A stretch of 64,000 nt of DNA from Rugosibacter aromaticivorans (lineage in GTDB: Bacteria > Pseudomonadota > Gammaproteobacteria > Burkholderiales > Rhodocyclaceae). This document shows positions 38,701 through 46,003 of the stretch, in pieces. Each line of letters opens with the position of its first letter. The stretch's first letter is position 1. The stretch covers positions 806,001 to 870,000 of the forward strand of contig NZ_CP010554.1 in the NCBI RefSeq assembly GCF_000934545.1, given 5' to 3'. Both the position numbers and the translations under genes were made by a program. The notes below the pieces were generated by a model. The model made no database searches, was not told where the DNA came from, and saw only the letters and a program-made list of their open reading frames with translations.

Positions 38701-38896
38701 TCAGCGCAACGGCGGTTTCTTCGACAATTTGCGCGGAAGCACCAGGGTAATTGAGCGAGATGGTCAAGCCCGGGGGGGCTACGGCTGGGTATTGCGCCAC
38801 AGGCAAGTTGCGCAGGGCGAGCGCTCCGCCAAGGCAGATGATGATGGCAATGACCCAGGCAAATACCGGACGATCGATGAAGAAACTAGGTAGCAT
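35768..38896 (-). CDS. RND efflux permease, HAE1 (AcrB/MexB) family
   Basis: 1042 residues, full length. It begins MLPSFFIDRPVFAWVIAIII as HAE1 pumps do. Two halves each have a large periplasmic loop and TM bundles. The proton-relay aspartates in TM4 are in AIGIVVDDAIVVIENVER. Drug or solvent proton antiporter in the inner membrane, paired with the adjacent adaptor (3 bases away) and outer-membrane factor. Substrates are unknown; an aromatic-solvent or antibiotic role is suggested by MarR control. Confidence 0.95.
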   Translation of the reverse strand: MLPSFFIDRPVFAWVIAIIICLGGALALRNLPVAQYPAVAPPGLTISLNYPGASAQIVEETAVALIEQEMNGIENLLYMESSSEVGAGSVTLTFSPGTDLNYASVEAQNRIKRVEARLPDDVRRLGVTVTKSARNFVMFFSIISPDNSLDSTDLGNYVSANLLEPLRRVPGVGEALLFGTEYSMRIWLKPDKLFSYRLTPGDITRAVRAQNVQIATGELGQLPAAPGQELNAVIVVRGRLATPEEFGNIIVRTNPDGSTLRLKDVARVELAAQSYARSARVDGKADAGIAIRLSPGANALETVQAAKVKMTELARFFPKGKIDWLSPYDTSRFVAISIREVVTTLFEAVFLVFLVMYLFMGNLRATLIPTIVVPVALLGGVLGLYAFGYSINVLTLFAMVLAIGIVVDDAIVVIENVERLMTTENLAPRDATRKAMGQITSAVIAITVVLSAVFLPMTFFGGSTGAIYRQFAVTLVLTMGFSALMAMTLTPALCATLLKAHPNQAAVMERGFLGRFNRFFTRTTTRYVSGVSRLVKKTARYLMLYALIVVAAGWLFSRLPDSFLPEEDQGYFVTIVQLPPGATTSRTVDVLSSVEQYFMKQPEVAHVVGVVGFSFAGSGQNSALAFITLKDWDQRSSRDSSAQALIRKANMAFFRIKQALIFTINPPPIPELAAAGGFDFRLQDRGGVGREKLMEARNIALGMASQNPHLTGVRPEGQEPAPQLFLDVDRTKTETLGVSMTDLNETMQSALGVAYINDFVMQGRVLRVQMQADADTRKTVDTILSLPVRNNKGDMVMLSELVTPRWIVAPPKLDRFNGLPAMKLSGGSAPGQSSGEALSVMENIAAKLPAGIGFEWSGIAFEEKLAGAQAPLLFAVSLMAVFLCLAALYESWSIPFAVMLAVPLGIFGSVLAVTLRGLPNDVYFKVGLIAIIGLSSKNAILIIEFARKLQDDGMGLIDATLEACRLRFRPILMTSIAFIAGVFPLAISTGAGAESRHAIGTGVIGGMFAATLFAVFFVPIFFVVVRRIFTGKTLTHKEPHDA

Positions 38897-38899
38897 GGA

Positions 38900-40069
38900 T
38901 CAACCTGCTTTCTTGCCGCTAGGCATTTCAGATGGTGTTAGCTTGGCTGTACCCGGTGCTTGCCATGGTATTGCTTTGAAGGGAGCGCCCGGACGCAGTT
39001 TTTGAAAACCATTCAGGATGATTTTTTCGCCGCCTTTCAGGCCTTCGCTAATAATGAAATCGCCTTCAGCCATGCTGCCGGTTTTGACGGGTTGAGGCAC
39101 TGCCTTACCATCTGACGTAAGGAGCAATACATACTGGCCTTGCGGCCCACTTTGCACAGCACGCTGCGGAACACGGATGACATTGTCTGCCACCGCCGAA
39201 GGAAAGCGAACCCGTGCAAACATGCCGGGTAGCAGCGTGCGATCTGGATTCGAAAATTGTGCCCGGACAGACACTGCGCCTGTGCTCGGATTGACAGCCA
39301 AATCAGAAAAAAGAATTTTTCCTGGTAGCGGATAAAGGCTGCCATCTTCAAGTAGGAGTTCGACCTTGGTCGATGCCGTACGTTTGAGTGTGCCGGACTT
39401 CACGGCCGCTTGCAGACGCAATAGTTCGCTGCCCGGTTGCGTGAACGTGACATAAATTGGGTCAATCTGTTCGATCGTGGCTAATGCTGTCGCTTCCCCA
39501 CGGCCGACCAGCGCACCTTCTGTTACCAACGTACGTCCAATCCGCCCCGAAATGGGTGCGGGTACACGGGTATTTTCCATATCCAGCGCAGCACGTGCTA
39601 GTGTGGCTTGCGCCTGTTTGTAGCGGGCTTCAGCTGCATCCACTTCCTGCTGGCTGACGGCCTTGATTTCAACTAGCGGTTTATAGCGAGCCACGACTAG
39701 ACGGGCTGCTTCCACATCAGCTTTTGCAGCATTAAGGGCGGCGGCATAGGTGCGTGGCTCAATCTGAAACAAAGTCGCGCCTTCTTTGACGTCAGAGCCT
39801 TCGGCAAACAACCTTTTTTCAACAATGCCTTCCACGCGTGCGCGCACCTGCGCTGTGCGCCAAGCCTCAAGTCGCCCTGGTAAATCCTGTGTCAGGGTAG
39901 CTGAACCCGGGGCGAGTGTAATGAACTCAACCTCCGCCGGTGGCATACCACCGCCCGGACCCCCGGCCGATGGGGGGGCGCCATTACCGGGTTTAGGCCC
40001 GCACCCGGTTAGACCGCTGAGTAAGCTAAAGAGCAAGATGGTGGTAGTTGAAACTTGGGTAATTCTCAT
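38900..40069 (-). CDS. RND efflux periplasmic adaptor (MFP) lipoprotein
   Basis: 389 residues from ATG 40069 (MRITQVSTTTILLFSLLSGL), preceded by AAAGGA. An in-frame start 13 codons further out has no such support. Lipobox LTGCGPK, glycine/proline-rich start, then the barrel-sandwich pattern (DLPGRLEAWRTAQVRARVEG, later RVPAPISGRIGRTLVTEG) and coiled-coil hairpin (AEARYKQAQATLARAALDME). It links permease and duct. Confidence 0.93.
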   Translation of the reverse strand: MRITQVSTTTILLFSLLSGLTGCGPKPGNGAPPSAGGPGGGMPPAEVEFITLAPGSATLTQDLPGRLEAWRTAQVRARVEGIVEKRLFAEGSDVKEGATLFQIEPRTYAAALNAAKADVEAARLVVARYKPLVEIKAVSQQEVDAAEARYKQAQATLARAALDMENTRVPAPISGRIGRTLVTEGALVGRGEATALATIEQIDPIYVTFTQPGSELLRLQAAVKSGTLKRTASTKVELLLEDGSLYPLPGKILFSDLAVNPSTGAVSVRAQFSNPDRTLLPGMFARVRFPSAVADNVIRVPQRAVQSGPQGQYVLLLTSDGKAVPQPVKTGSMAEGDFIISEGLKGGEKIILNGFQKLRPGAPFKAIPWQAPGTAKLTPSEMPSGKKAG

Positions 40070-40121
40070 GAGAACTTGTCCTTTGGTACGGGCGACAACA
40101 TGGGGCAAATACGATTTTTGG

Positions 40122-40691
40122 TTATTCTTTAACGGCTTCCACTGGAATCGTTAGAGTGACTTCATCGCTGACATAGGGCGTGTGCTTGCCCATTGCAAAA
40201 TCAGAACGTTTGATTTTGGTACTGGCATTGGCACCACAGGCTTCTTTTTTAAGTATCGGATGAGGCATGCAGTGAAATGAAGTGACATTCAGCTTTACCT
40301 TCTGGGTAATCCCTTTGATAGTGAGGTCTCCTGACACCGAGGTTAGTTTGTCGCCTTCAAACGTGAGCTGATCAGATTTGAAAGTGATGGTTGGGAATGT
40401 GGCTGTATCAAAAAAATCTGTGCCTTGGATGTGGGTGTCGAACAGGGCGTAGCCGGTATCTACTGATTTAGCATCGATGATCACATCAACACTGCCGGTT
40501 CCTGCGGCGCGATCCAGAGTGATTTTCCCCGTGGTTTTATTAAAACGCTGTACCTGAGTTGAATAGCCCAGATGACTGTATTCGAAACGAGGAAAGGTGT
40601 GCGAGCTTTCAATCACATAAGTTTCTGGCGCCGCGAACAAAGAGGAAGCAAAGCAACTAGCCAGTGCAAAAAAAGAAATTTTCTTCATCAT
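40122..40691 (-). CDS. YceI-family periplasmic protein
   Basis: 189 residues with a Sec signal (MMKKISFFALASCFASSLFA, cleavage before APETY). The YceI lipocalin-like pattern follows: SSHTFPRFEYSHLGYSTQ, GSVDVIIDAKSVDTG, FFDTATFPTITFKSD and GKHTPYVSDEVTLTI. YceI proteins bind isoprenoid or other amphiphilic lipids and are frequently encoded with cytochrome b561, as here. Physiological role in this operon is unknown. Confidence 0.9.
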   Translation of the reverse strand: MMKKISFFALASCFASSLFAAPETYVIESSHTFPRFEYSHLGYSTQVQRFNKTTGKITLDRAAGTGSVDVIIDAKSVDTGYALFDTHIQGTDFFDTATFPTITFKSDQLTFEGDKLTSVSGDLTIKGITQKVKLNVTSFHCMPHPILKKEACGANASTKIKRSDFAMGKHTPYVSDEVTLTIPVEAVKE

Positions 40692-40720
40692 GATGGTTCT
40701 CCTGAGTGGGGGGGAATAGA

Positions 40721-41269
40721 TTATTTAGGATGCGTTGACAGTATGCGCAAGAGAATCCCGTCGCGATCAATAAAGTGATGTTTCAGCGCGGCCAAAATAT
40801 GCAAAGAGACTAAGCCCAACAGCGTGAAATTCAATACTTCATGCACTTCCTGAAGTAAATCTCCTAACGCTTTGTCTTTGGCAACCAGGTCAGGTAGCGG
40901 AAAAATGCCGAACCAGACTGTTTGAAATCCCTTGGCAGAGCTCATGAGCCAGCCAGAAAGAGGAATGAGTAACAGGAGCAGGTACAGGGAATGATGCATG
41001 GCATGCGTGGCGATCTGCTGCCAACGAGGCAAAGAGGCTGGTAGCGCCGGTGGACGGTGCGAGGTACGCCACAGCACGCGCAAAGTGGCGAGCACCAGCA
41101 CGGTGATGCCGATCCATTTATGGTAGCTGTACAGCCGAAGTTTAATGGGTGATAAGGGTAGCTCGTGCATGTATACGCCGAGGGGAAAGGCGGCAAAAAT
41201 CAGCAGCGCCATAAGCCAGTGGAAGGCAATGGCTGTTCCCGTGTAGGTTGTTGAACTGGTCTGTCTCAT
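40721..41269 (-). CDS. Cytochrome b561-family protein
   Basis: 182 residues with four hydrophobic spans and the b561 pattern: AIAFHWLMALLIFAAFPLG, YSYHKWIGITVLVLATLRVL, MHHSLYLLLLLIPLSGWLM and LLGLVSLHILAALKHHFID. Four membrane histidines should bind two b haems. Inner-membrane electron carrier; partner of the YceI protein downstream by operon logic. Its ATG overlaps the marR stop by four bases. Confidence 0.9.
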   Translation of the reverse strand: MRQTSSTTYTGTAIAFHWLMALLIFAAFPLGVYMHELPLSPIKLRLYSYHKWIGITVLVLATLRVLWRTSHRPPALPASLPRWQQIATHAMHHSLYLLLLLIPLSGWLMSSAKGFQTVWFGIFPLPDLVAKDKALGDLLQEVHEVLNFTLLGLVSLHILAALKHHFIDRDGILLRILSTHPK

Positions 41270-41718
41270 AGGTTCCCTTCCTTATTTTTTTGAAGTTCAA
41301 ACGCATGGCGTAAATTGCCCAGGACTTCTTCGACATGGCTGATTTCTTTCGCTTGGAGATGCGCGAAAGCTTGACCCATGTACGCCAAGTGTTCAGGAAA
41401 TACCTTCTCAAATAGCTTTTGCCCTTTTTTCGTCAGCGTGATGATCTGACTACGGCCATCGAGGGTACTGGGTGTTCGTTTAACCAGGCCCTTGAGCTGC
41501 AGACGATCAACTACACCAGTCAGTGTGCCTTTGGTTATCCAGGTTTGCTCTACTAATTCTTTCGGTGTCATGCCTTGACCATTGCCCAATGTGACAAGGA
41601 TGTCAAACTGGGAAATTGTCAGCCCCTGCTGGTGGATGTGGGAACTGGCATACCCCTCGAAGGCCTGATAGCAGCGGACGAGCTCCCTCAGTGTGGAGCG
41701 GAAAGTTGTCTGTGGCAT
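41266..41718 (-). CDS. MarR-family transcriptional regulator
   Basis: 150 residues from ATG 41718 (a TTG two codons earlier is also in frame). MarR winged helix: GLTISQFDILVTLGNGQGMT, KELVEQTWITKGTLTGVVDR, LQLKGLVKRTPSTLDGRSQI. First gene of the six-gene efflux operon, so it should repress itself and the pump by binding the palindrome just upstream, with a phenolic or aromatic inducer typical of the family. The inducer here is inferred only. Confidence 0.92.
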   Translation of the reverse strand: MPQTTFRSTLRELVRCYQAFEGYASSHIHQQGLTISQFDILVTLGNGQGMTPKELVEQTWITKGTLTGVVDRLQLKGLVKRTPSTLDGRSQIITLTKKGQKLFEKVFPEHLAYMGQAFAHLQAKEISHVEEVLGNLRHAFELQKNKEGNL

Positions 41719-41740
41719 ACACAAATGATGACGCGAGAAA

Positions 41741-41760
41741 TTAGTTCTAACAGGAACTAA
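41741..41760. promoter_or_regulatory. MarR-type operator palindrome
   Basis: Perfect inverted repeat TTAGTTC-N6-GAACTAA located 22 bases upstream of the marR ATG. Size, symmetry and AT-rich arms match MarR-family operators. No other palindrome of this quality occurs in the interval. Confidence 0.75.
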
Positions 41761-41843
41761 TATAGCAAGAGGCCCGGCTCAAGTCAATAAAAACTGCTAA
41801 TTTGCAAGGTGCAGCCTAGTCAGTTTTTGAAGTGTTACTCAGT

Positions 41844-41852
41844 AAATAGATC
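41844..41852. repeat. Target-site duplication, left copy (9 bp)
   Basis: AAATAGATC immediately outside the left end of the insertion sequence; identical to 43178-43186. Its presence shows a simple, fairly recent transposition. Confidence 0.93.
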
Positions 41853-43177
41853 CACTAGTGTCCGGTTAAATTGAGACGTACCGACGGCAACGCCAACAAT
41901 GATAAGGGTTTCAAGCGATTCATGGGTGTCCACGATTTGAATTTCATCTTGCGCATTTGCGATCATTCCGGGTTTGGAGAGCTTGGGGTGACGTATGAAC
42001 GTGGGCAAGACGCTGTTTGCGCAAGTCATGGAGTATGTGCCGTGGAAGACCTTCGGGCGCATCATCGACCGTCATGGCGGCGATGCGGGTGTGCGCACTT
42101 TGGGTTGCGCCGACCTGTTTCGCGTGATGGCATTCTCGCAATTGACGTGGCGCGAGTCTTTGCGCGACATCGAGGTCTGCCTGGCATCCAATCAATCCAA
42201 GCTGTTTCACATGGGTTTGAGCAGCATACCCGCACGATCGACTCTCTCGGATGCGCTGAATCAGCGGGACTGGCACATTTATCACGCGCTTGCGATGCGC
42301 TTGATCGTGCGAGCCAGGAACCTCTACGCCGCAGAACCAACGGGACTGGAACTCGATGCGACGGTCTACGCGCTGGACTCGACCACCATCGACTTGTGTT
42401 TGAGCCTGTTCGATTGGGCTCCGTTTCGCAGCACCAAGGCGGCGGTGAAGATGCACACGCTGCTGGACTTGCGCGGGGCGATCCCGGCCTTCATCCACAT
42501 CAGCGATGGCAAGATGGGCGATGTCAAAGTGCTCGACATCTTGCCCATCGAAGCGGGTGCGTTTTACGTGATGGATCGGGGTTACGTGGACTTCGACCGG
42601 CTCTTCAAGATACATCAGGCCGGCGCGTTCTTTGTGACCCGCGCCAAACGCGGCATGGATGCCCATCGGGTTTACTCGACCAAGACCGACCGAAGCACCG
42701 GTGTGATCTGCGATCAGGCGATTCGGCTCAACGGGTTTTACGTGTCCAAGGACTACCCAGAGCATTTGCGGCGCATCCGATTCAAAGACCCCGATTCGGG
42801 CAAAACGTTGGTGTTTCTGACCAACAACACAACGTTGCCGCCGTTGACCATTGCCGCGCTGTACAAGAGCCGCTGGCAGGTAGAGCTGTTCTTCAAATGG
42901 ATCAAGCAACACCTGCGCATCAAGCGCTTTCTGGGAACCAGCGAGAACGCGGTGAAGACGCAAATCTGGTGCGCCGTTTCCACCTACGTGCTGATCGCTA
43001 TCGTCAAGAAAGAGCTCCATCTCAATGCCTCGCTCTACACTTTGTTACAGATATTGTCGGTCTCGATTTTCGAGAAAACCCATATTTCATGCGCCTTGCA
43101 GCCAGACACTACTGGAGTCATTGCGCCATTACCCAATAACCAAATGATTCTATTTGATTTTTAACCGGACACTAGTG
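41853..43177 (+). mobile_element. Complete IS4-family insertion sequence, 1325 bp
   Basis: Bounded by perfect 18-bp terminal inverted repeats: CACTAGTGTCCGGTTAAA at 41853-41870, and its reverse complement at 43160-43177. Flanked by the 9-bp direct duplication AAATAGATC. It carries one transposase gene. It is inserted between marR and lysR, in the last codons of lysR. Intact ends, intact transposase and perfect duplication suggest recent activity. Confidence 0.95.
41995..43164 (+). CDS. IS4-family transposase
   Basis: 389 residues. An N-terminal DUF4372-like region (GKTLFAQVMEYVPWKTFGRI, DLFRVMAFSQLTWRESLRDI) precedes the DDE core: first Asp in VYALDSTTIDLCL, second Asp in FYVMDRGYVDFDRL, and the Y(2)R(3)E(6)K signature in YKSRWQVELFFKWIKQHLRI. 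It catalyses cut-and-paste transposition of the element. No frameshift or internal stop is seen. The stop overlaps the right terminal repeat. Confidence 0.95.
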   Translation: MNVGKTLFAQVMEYVPWKTFGRIIDRHGGDAGVRTLGCADLFRVMAFSQLTWRESLRDIEVCLASNQSKLFHMGLSSIPARSTLSDALNQRDWHIYHALAMRLIVRARNLYAAEPTGLELDATVYALDSTTIDLCLSLFDWAPFRSTKAAVKMHTLLDLRGAIPAFIHISDGKMGDVKVLDILPIEAGAFYVMDRGYVDFDRLFKIHQAGAFFVTRAKRGMDAHRVYSTKTDRSTGVICDQAIRLNGFYVSKDYPEHLRRIRFKDPDSGKTLVFLTNNTTLPPLTIAALYKSRWQVELFFKWIKQHLRIKRFLGTSENAVKTQIWCAVSTYVLIAIVKKELHLNASLYTLLQILSVSIFEKTHISCALQPDTTGVIAPLPNNQMILFDF

Positions 43178-44074
43178 AAATAGATCGAACAATAAGTTGC
43201 GCAGCCATTGGCTTGCCGGGTCACGGTGTGATCGGGCATGCCATAGCAGATTGATGTCTGTTGGGGGGAGGGTAATCGGGTGGGGCACGTAGACCAACCC
43301 AAATGGTCCACAAAGAATTTCTGCCAATTTGTTTGGTATCGTCGCGACAAGGTTGGTGTCCCGCAGTAAATAACCAGTGCTTAGAAAATGCGATACGCGC
43401 AGCCTTATTTTCCGCTGCGGGGCTTGACCTGCCATGATCTTGTCGAGCAACTCGTAGTCGCTACCTTCGGTGACAATAGTTAAGTGATCAGCCTCCTGAA
43501 ATTCATTTATCCCGAAAGTGCTGCCTGCCATGGGGTGTCCACGTCGGAAAGCGCAAACATAATGTTGCAGAAAAAGTCGACGTTGAAAAAATCCAGCCTG
43601 CAGGTGTGGCAAATGGCCGAGGGCAAAGTCAACTTCACCGGATTCCAAAGCAAGCTTCAGTGAATCCCCGGCGCCGGCACGGGTTGTCTGCAGCGTAACC
43701 CCGGGCGCTTCTTTAGCGAGTCGATCCATCAACCTCGGCATCAAATAACTTTCACCAATATCGAAGGCTGAGATCACAAATTTTCGTGAGCTTTTGGCCG
43801 GGTTAAAGCTCGTCAGGTGGCTGAGTGTTTCTTGAATAGTCGCTAATGCTTGTGCCAACGGCGCGGCTAATTCTTCTGCACAGAGCGTGGGGGCCATCCC
43901 TGCGGATGTGCGGACAAAAAGCTCGTCACCCGTCAGTTGTCGTAAGCGTTTAAGGGTGTTGCTCATCGCGGGTTGCGAGAGTCCTAGATTATCCGCTGCT
44001 CGCGAGACATTCCTGTCGATATACAGGCGGTGGAAGGCTACCAAAAGGTTAAGGTCGATCGAACGAAGTTTCAT
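43172..44074 (-). CDS. LysR-family regulator (NahR/NodD-like), 3' end altered by IS
   Basis: 300 residues from ATG 44074 (MKLRSIDLNLLVAFHRLYID). The LysR helix-turn-helix is NVSRAADNLGLSQPAMSNTL. The sequence resembles the NahR/NodD group, whose members activate aromatic-degradation operons when bound to aromatic effectors. It diverges from the Rieske ferredoxin gene and the catabolic island. The IS element is inserted in its last codons: the stop TAG lies in the terminal repeat and the protein ends FDLFH. Removing the IS and one target duplication gives FDLFTE then TAA, so only two residues changed to one, and function is probably kept. Confidence 0.9.
   Translation of the reverse strand: MKLRSIDLNLLVAFHRLYIDRNVSRAADNLGLSQPAMSNTLKRLRQLTGDELFVRTSAGMAPTLCAEELAAPLAQALATIQETLSHLTSFNPAKSSRKFVISAFDIGESYLMPRLMDRLAKEAPGVTLQTTRAGAGDSLKLALESGEVDFALGHLPHLQAGFFQRRLFLQHYVCAFRRGHPMAGSTFGINEFQEADHLTIVTEGSDYELLDKIMAGQAPQRKIRLRVSHFLSTGYLLRDTNLVATIPNKLAEILCGPFGLVYVPHPITLPPTDINLLWHARSHRDPASQWLRNLLFDLFH
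43178..43186. repeat. Target-site duplication, right copy (9 bp)
   Basis: AAATAGATC, identical to 41844-41852, directly outside the right end of the insertion sequence and inside the lysR coding frame. Confidence 0.93.
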
Positions 44075-44219
44075 ATTCTTTAGGGCGGCGCCGCTGGCTG
44101 CCATGTATTTGTTATGTGAATGGAAACTATTATATAGACAAGTTTTTTGGATGCCTTTAATATTGTATGCTTCGTTCCCAGTCTGTTTGAGCGTGGCTTG
44201 ATCGGTCGGGGGTGTCAAT

Positions 44220-44231
44220 GTTTAATTAAAC
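44220..44231. promoter_or_regulatory. 12-bp palindrome upstream of ferredoxin gene
   Basis: GTTTAATTAAAC, perfect, 16 bases before the ATG at 44248 in the 173-base lysR/ferredoxin divergent region. It may be an operator or part of a -10 element. Function is not established. Confidence 0.3.
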
Positions 44232-44247
44232 CATCAGGAATTGATGT

Positions 44248-44571
44248 ATGAATACTCGTGTAAAAGTTTGCAAGCTTGGAGATATTGCCCCAGGTGAAAT
44301 GAAGCCTGTTGATGTGGCTGGCTTAAAGCCCATTGCCCTCTTTAATCTTGATGGAACGCACTATGCGACCAGTAATATCTGTACGCACAATATTGCTATG
44401 TTGACCGATGGTTATTTTGAAGGTGAAGTAGTCGAGTGTCCGCTGCATGGAGGAAGTTTCGATATAAAGACGGGTGAGCCACTGTCTTTCCCTTGCGAAA
44501 TTGCGCTACAAACCTACCCTGTTATTGTTGAAGGCGATGAGATTTATATCGAGGCGGAAGTGGAAGCGTAA
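44248..44571 (+). CDS. Rieske [2Fe-2S] ferredoxin of aromatic dioxygenase
   Basis: 107 residues. Cluster motif C-x-H (NICTHNIAML) and C-x-x-H (VECPLHGGSFD) are both intact. No signal or membrane segment, so it is a soluble electron carrier between the reductase at 46840 and a terminal oxygenase. NahAb/BphA3-type proteins have this size. It is the first gene of the catabolic operon, preceded by CAGGAA. As the only such ferredoxin in the window it could serve both oxygenase pairs. Confidence 0.93.
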   Translation: MNTRVKVCKLGDIAPGEMKPVDVAGLKPIALFNLDGTHYATSNICTHNIAMLTDGYFEGEVVECPLHGGSFDIKTGEPLSFPCEIALQTYPVIVEGDEIYIEAEVEA

Positions 44572-44635
44572 TCTGTTGCTGTTGTTGTGTTTTTAGTGTT
44601 TTTTTAATCACGTTATAAAAAAAAGCAAAAAAAAG

Positions 44636-44648
44636 CGTGATTTTTTGT
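44636..44648 (+). terminator. Weak candidate attenuator/terminator arm
   Basis: CGTGATT followed by a short T-run can pair with AATCACG at 44606-44612 across a 23-base A-rich loop, between the ferredoxin and the luciferase-like gene. The stem is only 7 bp, so at best partial termination is expected. Confidence 0.25.
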
Positions 44649-44674
44649 TTTTGACCCATTTCTGGAGATTATTT

Positions 44675-45892
44675 ATGAAGGTACTCGCATTTGAGCAGCT
44701 GGCTTACCGCCATTTCGCGTCGGATTACGCAAGCAAGTACGATTCGGTAACCACCATGCCGTATCATGCGCTGGTCGATCGTAAGTTGATGCATCAGGAT
44801 CACATGCACTTTCTGGATGAAATGATGCATGCCGCGCGTTCTGGTTTTGATGGTTTGGCGACAACCGAGCACGAGCAGGCGAGCTATGACATTTTGCCAA
44901 ACCCGAACCTGCAAATGTCAGCGCTGGCCTATGCCACGCAAAGTGAAGGACTGGATGTGGGTCTTGCTTGCGTCGGGCGCTCATTGGCGAAGTCACGAGA
45001 ACCTCTCAGGATTGCCGCTGAATATGCCGTTCTGGATCAAATCAGTGCGGGGCGTCTGGTTGCAGGCTTTCCGATTGGCCTGAGTTACGACGTTAATCGT
45101 AACAACGGCATCCCGCCGATTGAGACGCGCGCGCGCTTCTATGAAAATCTCGAATTGATCAAAAAAGCATGGCGTTCTGAAGAGGTTTTCGCGTGGAATG
45201 GTAAATACAATAAATATGCAGAAGTGAACGTGTGGCCACGACCGTTCCAGGATAAGCCCCCGGTATGGGCGCCAGCGATTGGTAACCCCGTCACGCTGGC
45301 CGGTATTATTGATAATGACGATGCTTTTCTGTATCTCAGCTGGTTTGGCCCCAAGCTTACCGGCAAGCGGGTTTTTGATCGCTATTGGGATATGGCCGAA
45401 GAGCGCGGGAAAGATCGTAACCCCTATCGCCTGTCGTTTGTCCAGGCGGTATTTGTGGGTGAAACAGATGCAGAAGCTCACCGTGAATATGGTCCGTATA
45501 TTGAGCAAGGCTACCGTACAGGTCTTGGCGCTATCCCCATGCAATCACTGGGGCTGCCGGGTTATGTTGATATCAAGGGGCTGGAATTCATTATCAAAGA
45601 CCCGGGTGACTTTGGCATTGTTCCGAAGATGCGCACGATCGACTACAAAGAGCTGGTCGACAATCAATGCGCGATTGTTGGCGGGCCAGAAACTGTCGCC
45701 CAGCAGCTGATTGAAATGGTCAAAAATTTCCGTATCGGTCACCTGGTCATCATGGTTCATATCGGTCCCATGCCGCATGAGTTGGTTATGAAGAATATCG
45801 ACATGATCAGCAAGCATATTCTGCCCAAATTAAAGGGAATCTGGGAGGATGAAAATTGGGAAAATCGCTGGTGGCCGAGTGGTGCACGCTAA
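44675..45892 (+). CDS. LLM-class flavin-dependent oxidoreductase (luciferase-like)
   Basis: 405 residues from ATG 44675 (MKVLAFEQLAYRHFA), which follows GGAG; the open frame upstream lacks a ribosome-binding site. TIM-barrel bacterial-luciferase pattern: FDGLATTEHEQASYD, AEYAVLDQISAGRLVAGFPIG, RARFYENLELIKKAW, and the late VGGPETVAQQLIEM. Such enzymes use reduced FMN from a separate reductase to insert oxygen; the flavin reductase at 56031 is the obvious local partner. It is unusual inside a naphthalene-type dioxygenase operon. The substrate is unknown. Confidence 0.85.
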   Translation: MKVLAFEQLAYRHFASDYASKYDSVTTMPYHALVDRKLMHQDHMHFLDEMMHAARSGFDGLATTEHEQASYDILPNPNLQMSALAYATQSEGLDVGLACVGRSLAKSREPLRIAAEYAVLDQISAGRLVAGFPIGLSYDVNRNNGIPPIETRARFYENLELIKKAWRSEEVFAWNGKYNKYAEVNVWPRPFQDKPPVWAPAIGNPVTLAGIIDNDDAFLYLSWFGPKLTGKRVFDRYWDMAEERGKDRNPYRLSFVQAVFVGETDAEAHREYGPYIEQGYRTGLGAIPMQSLGLPGYVDIKGLEFIIKDPGDFGIVPKMRTIDYKELVDNQCAIVGGPETVAQQLIEMVKNFRIGHLVIMVHIGPMPHELVMKNIDMISKHILPKLKGIWEDENWENRWWPSGAR

Positions 45893-46003
45893 TCATAAAT
45901 AGGGGTTTTACGTAACCTTTCCTACCTTTATCGATTGGTTTAACTCAGTCCCGATGTGCTGACTATACGAAGTTCAGCGCACACACAAGATCAGGAGAAT
46001 TTA

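Noticed and set aside
41871-43139. 422-codon plus-strand frame inside the insertion sequence
   Set aside because: It overlaps the transposase in another frame; only the 41995-43164 frame has DDE motifs.
43575-43600. AAAAAGTCGACGTTG, a possible further copy of the dispersed repeat
   Set aside because: Only about ten core bases match and the tail does not; it lies in ordinary lysR coding sequence.
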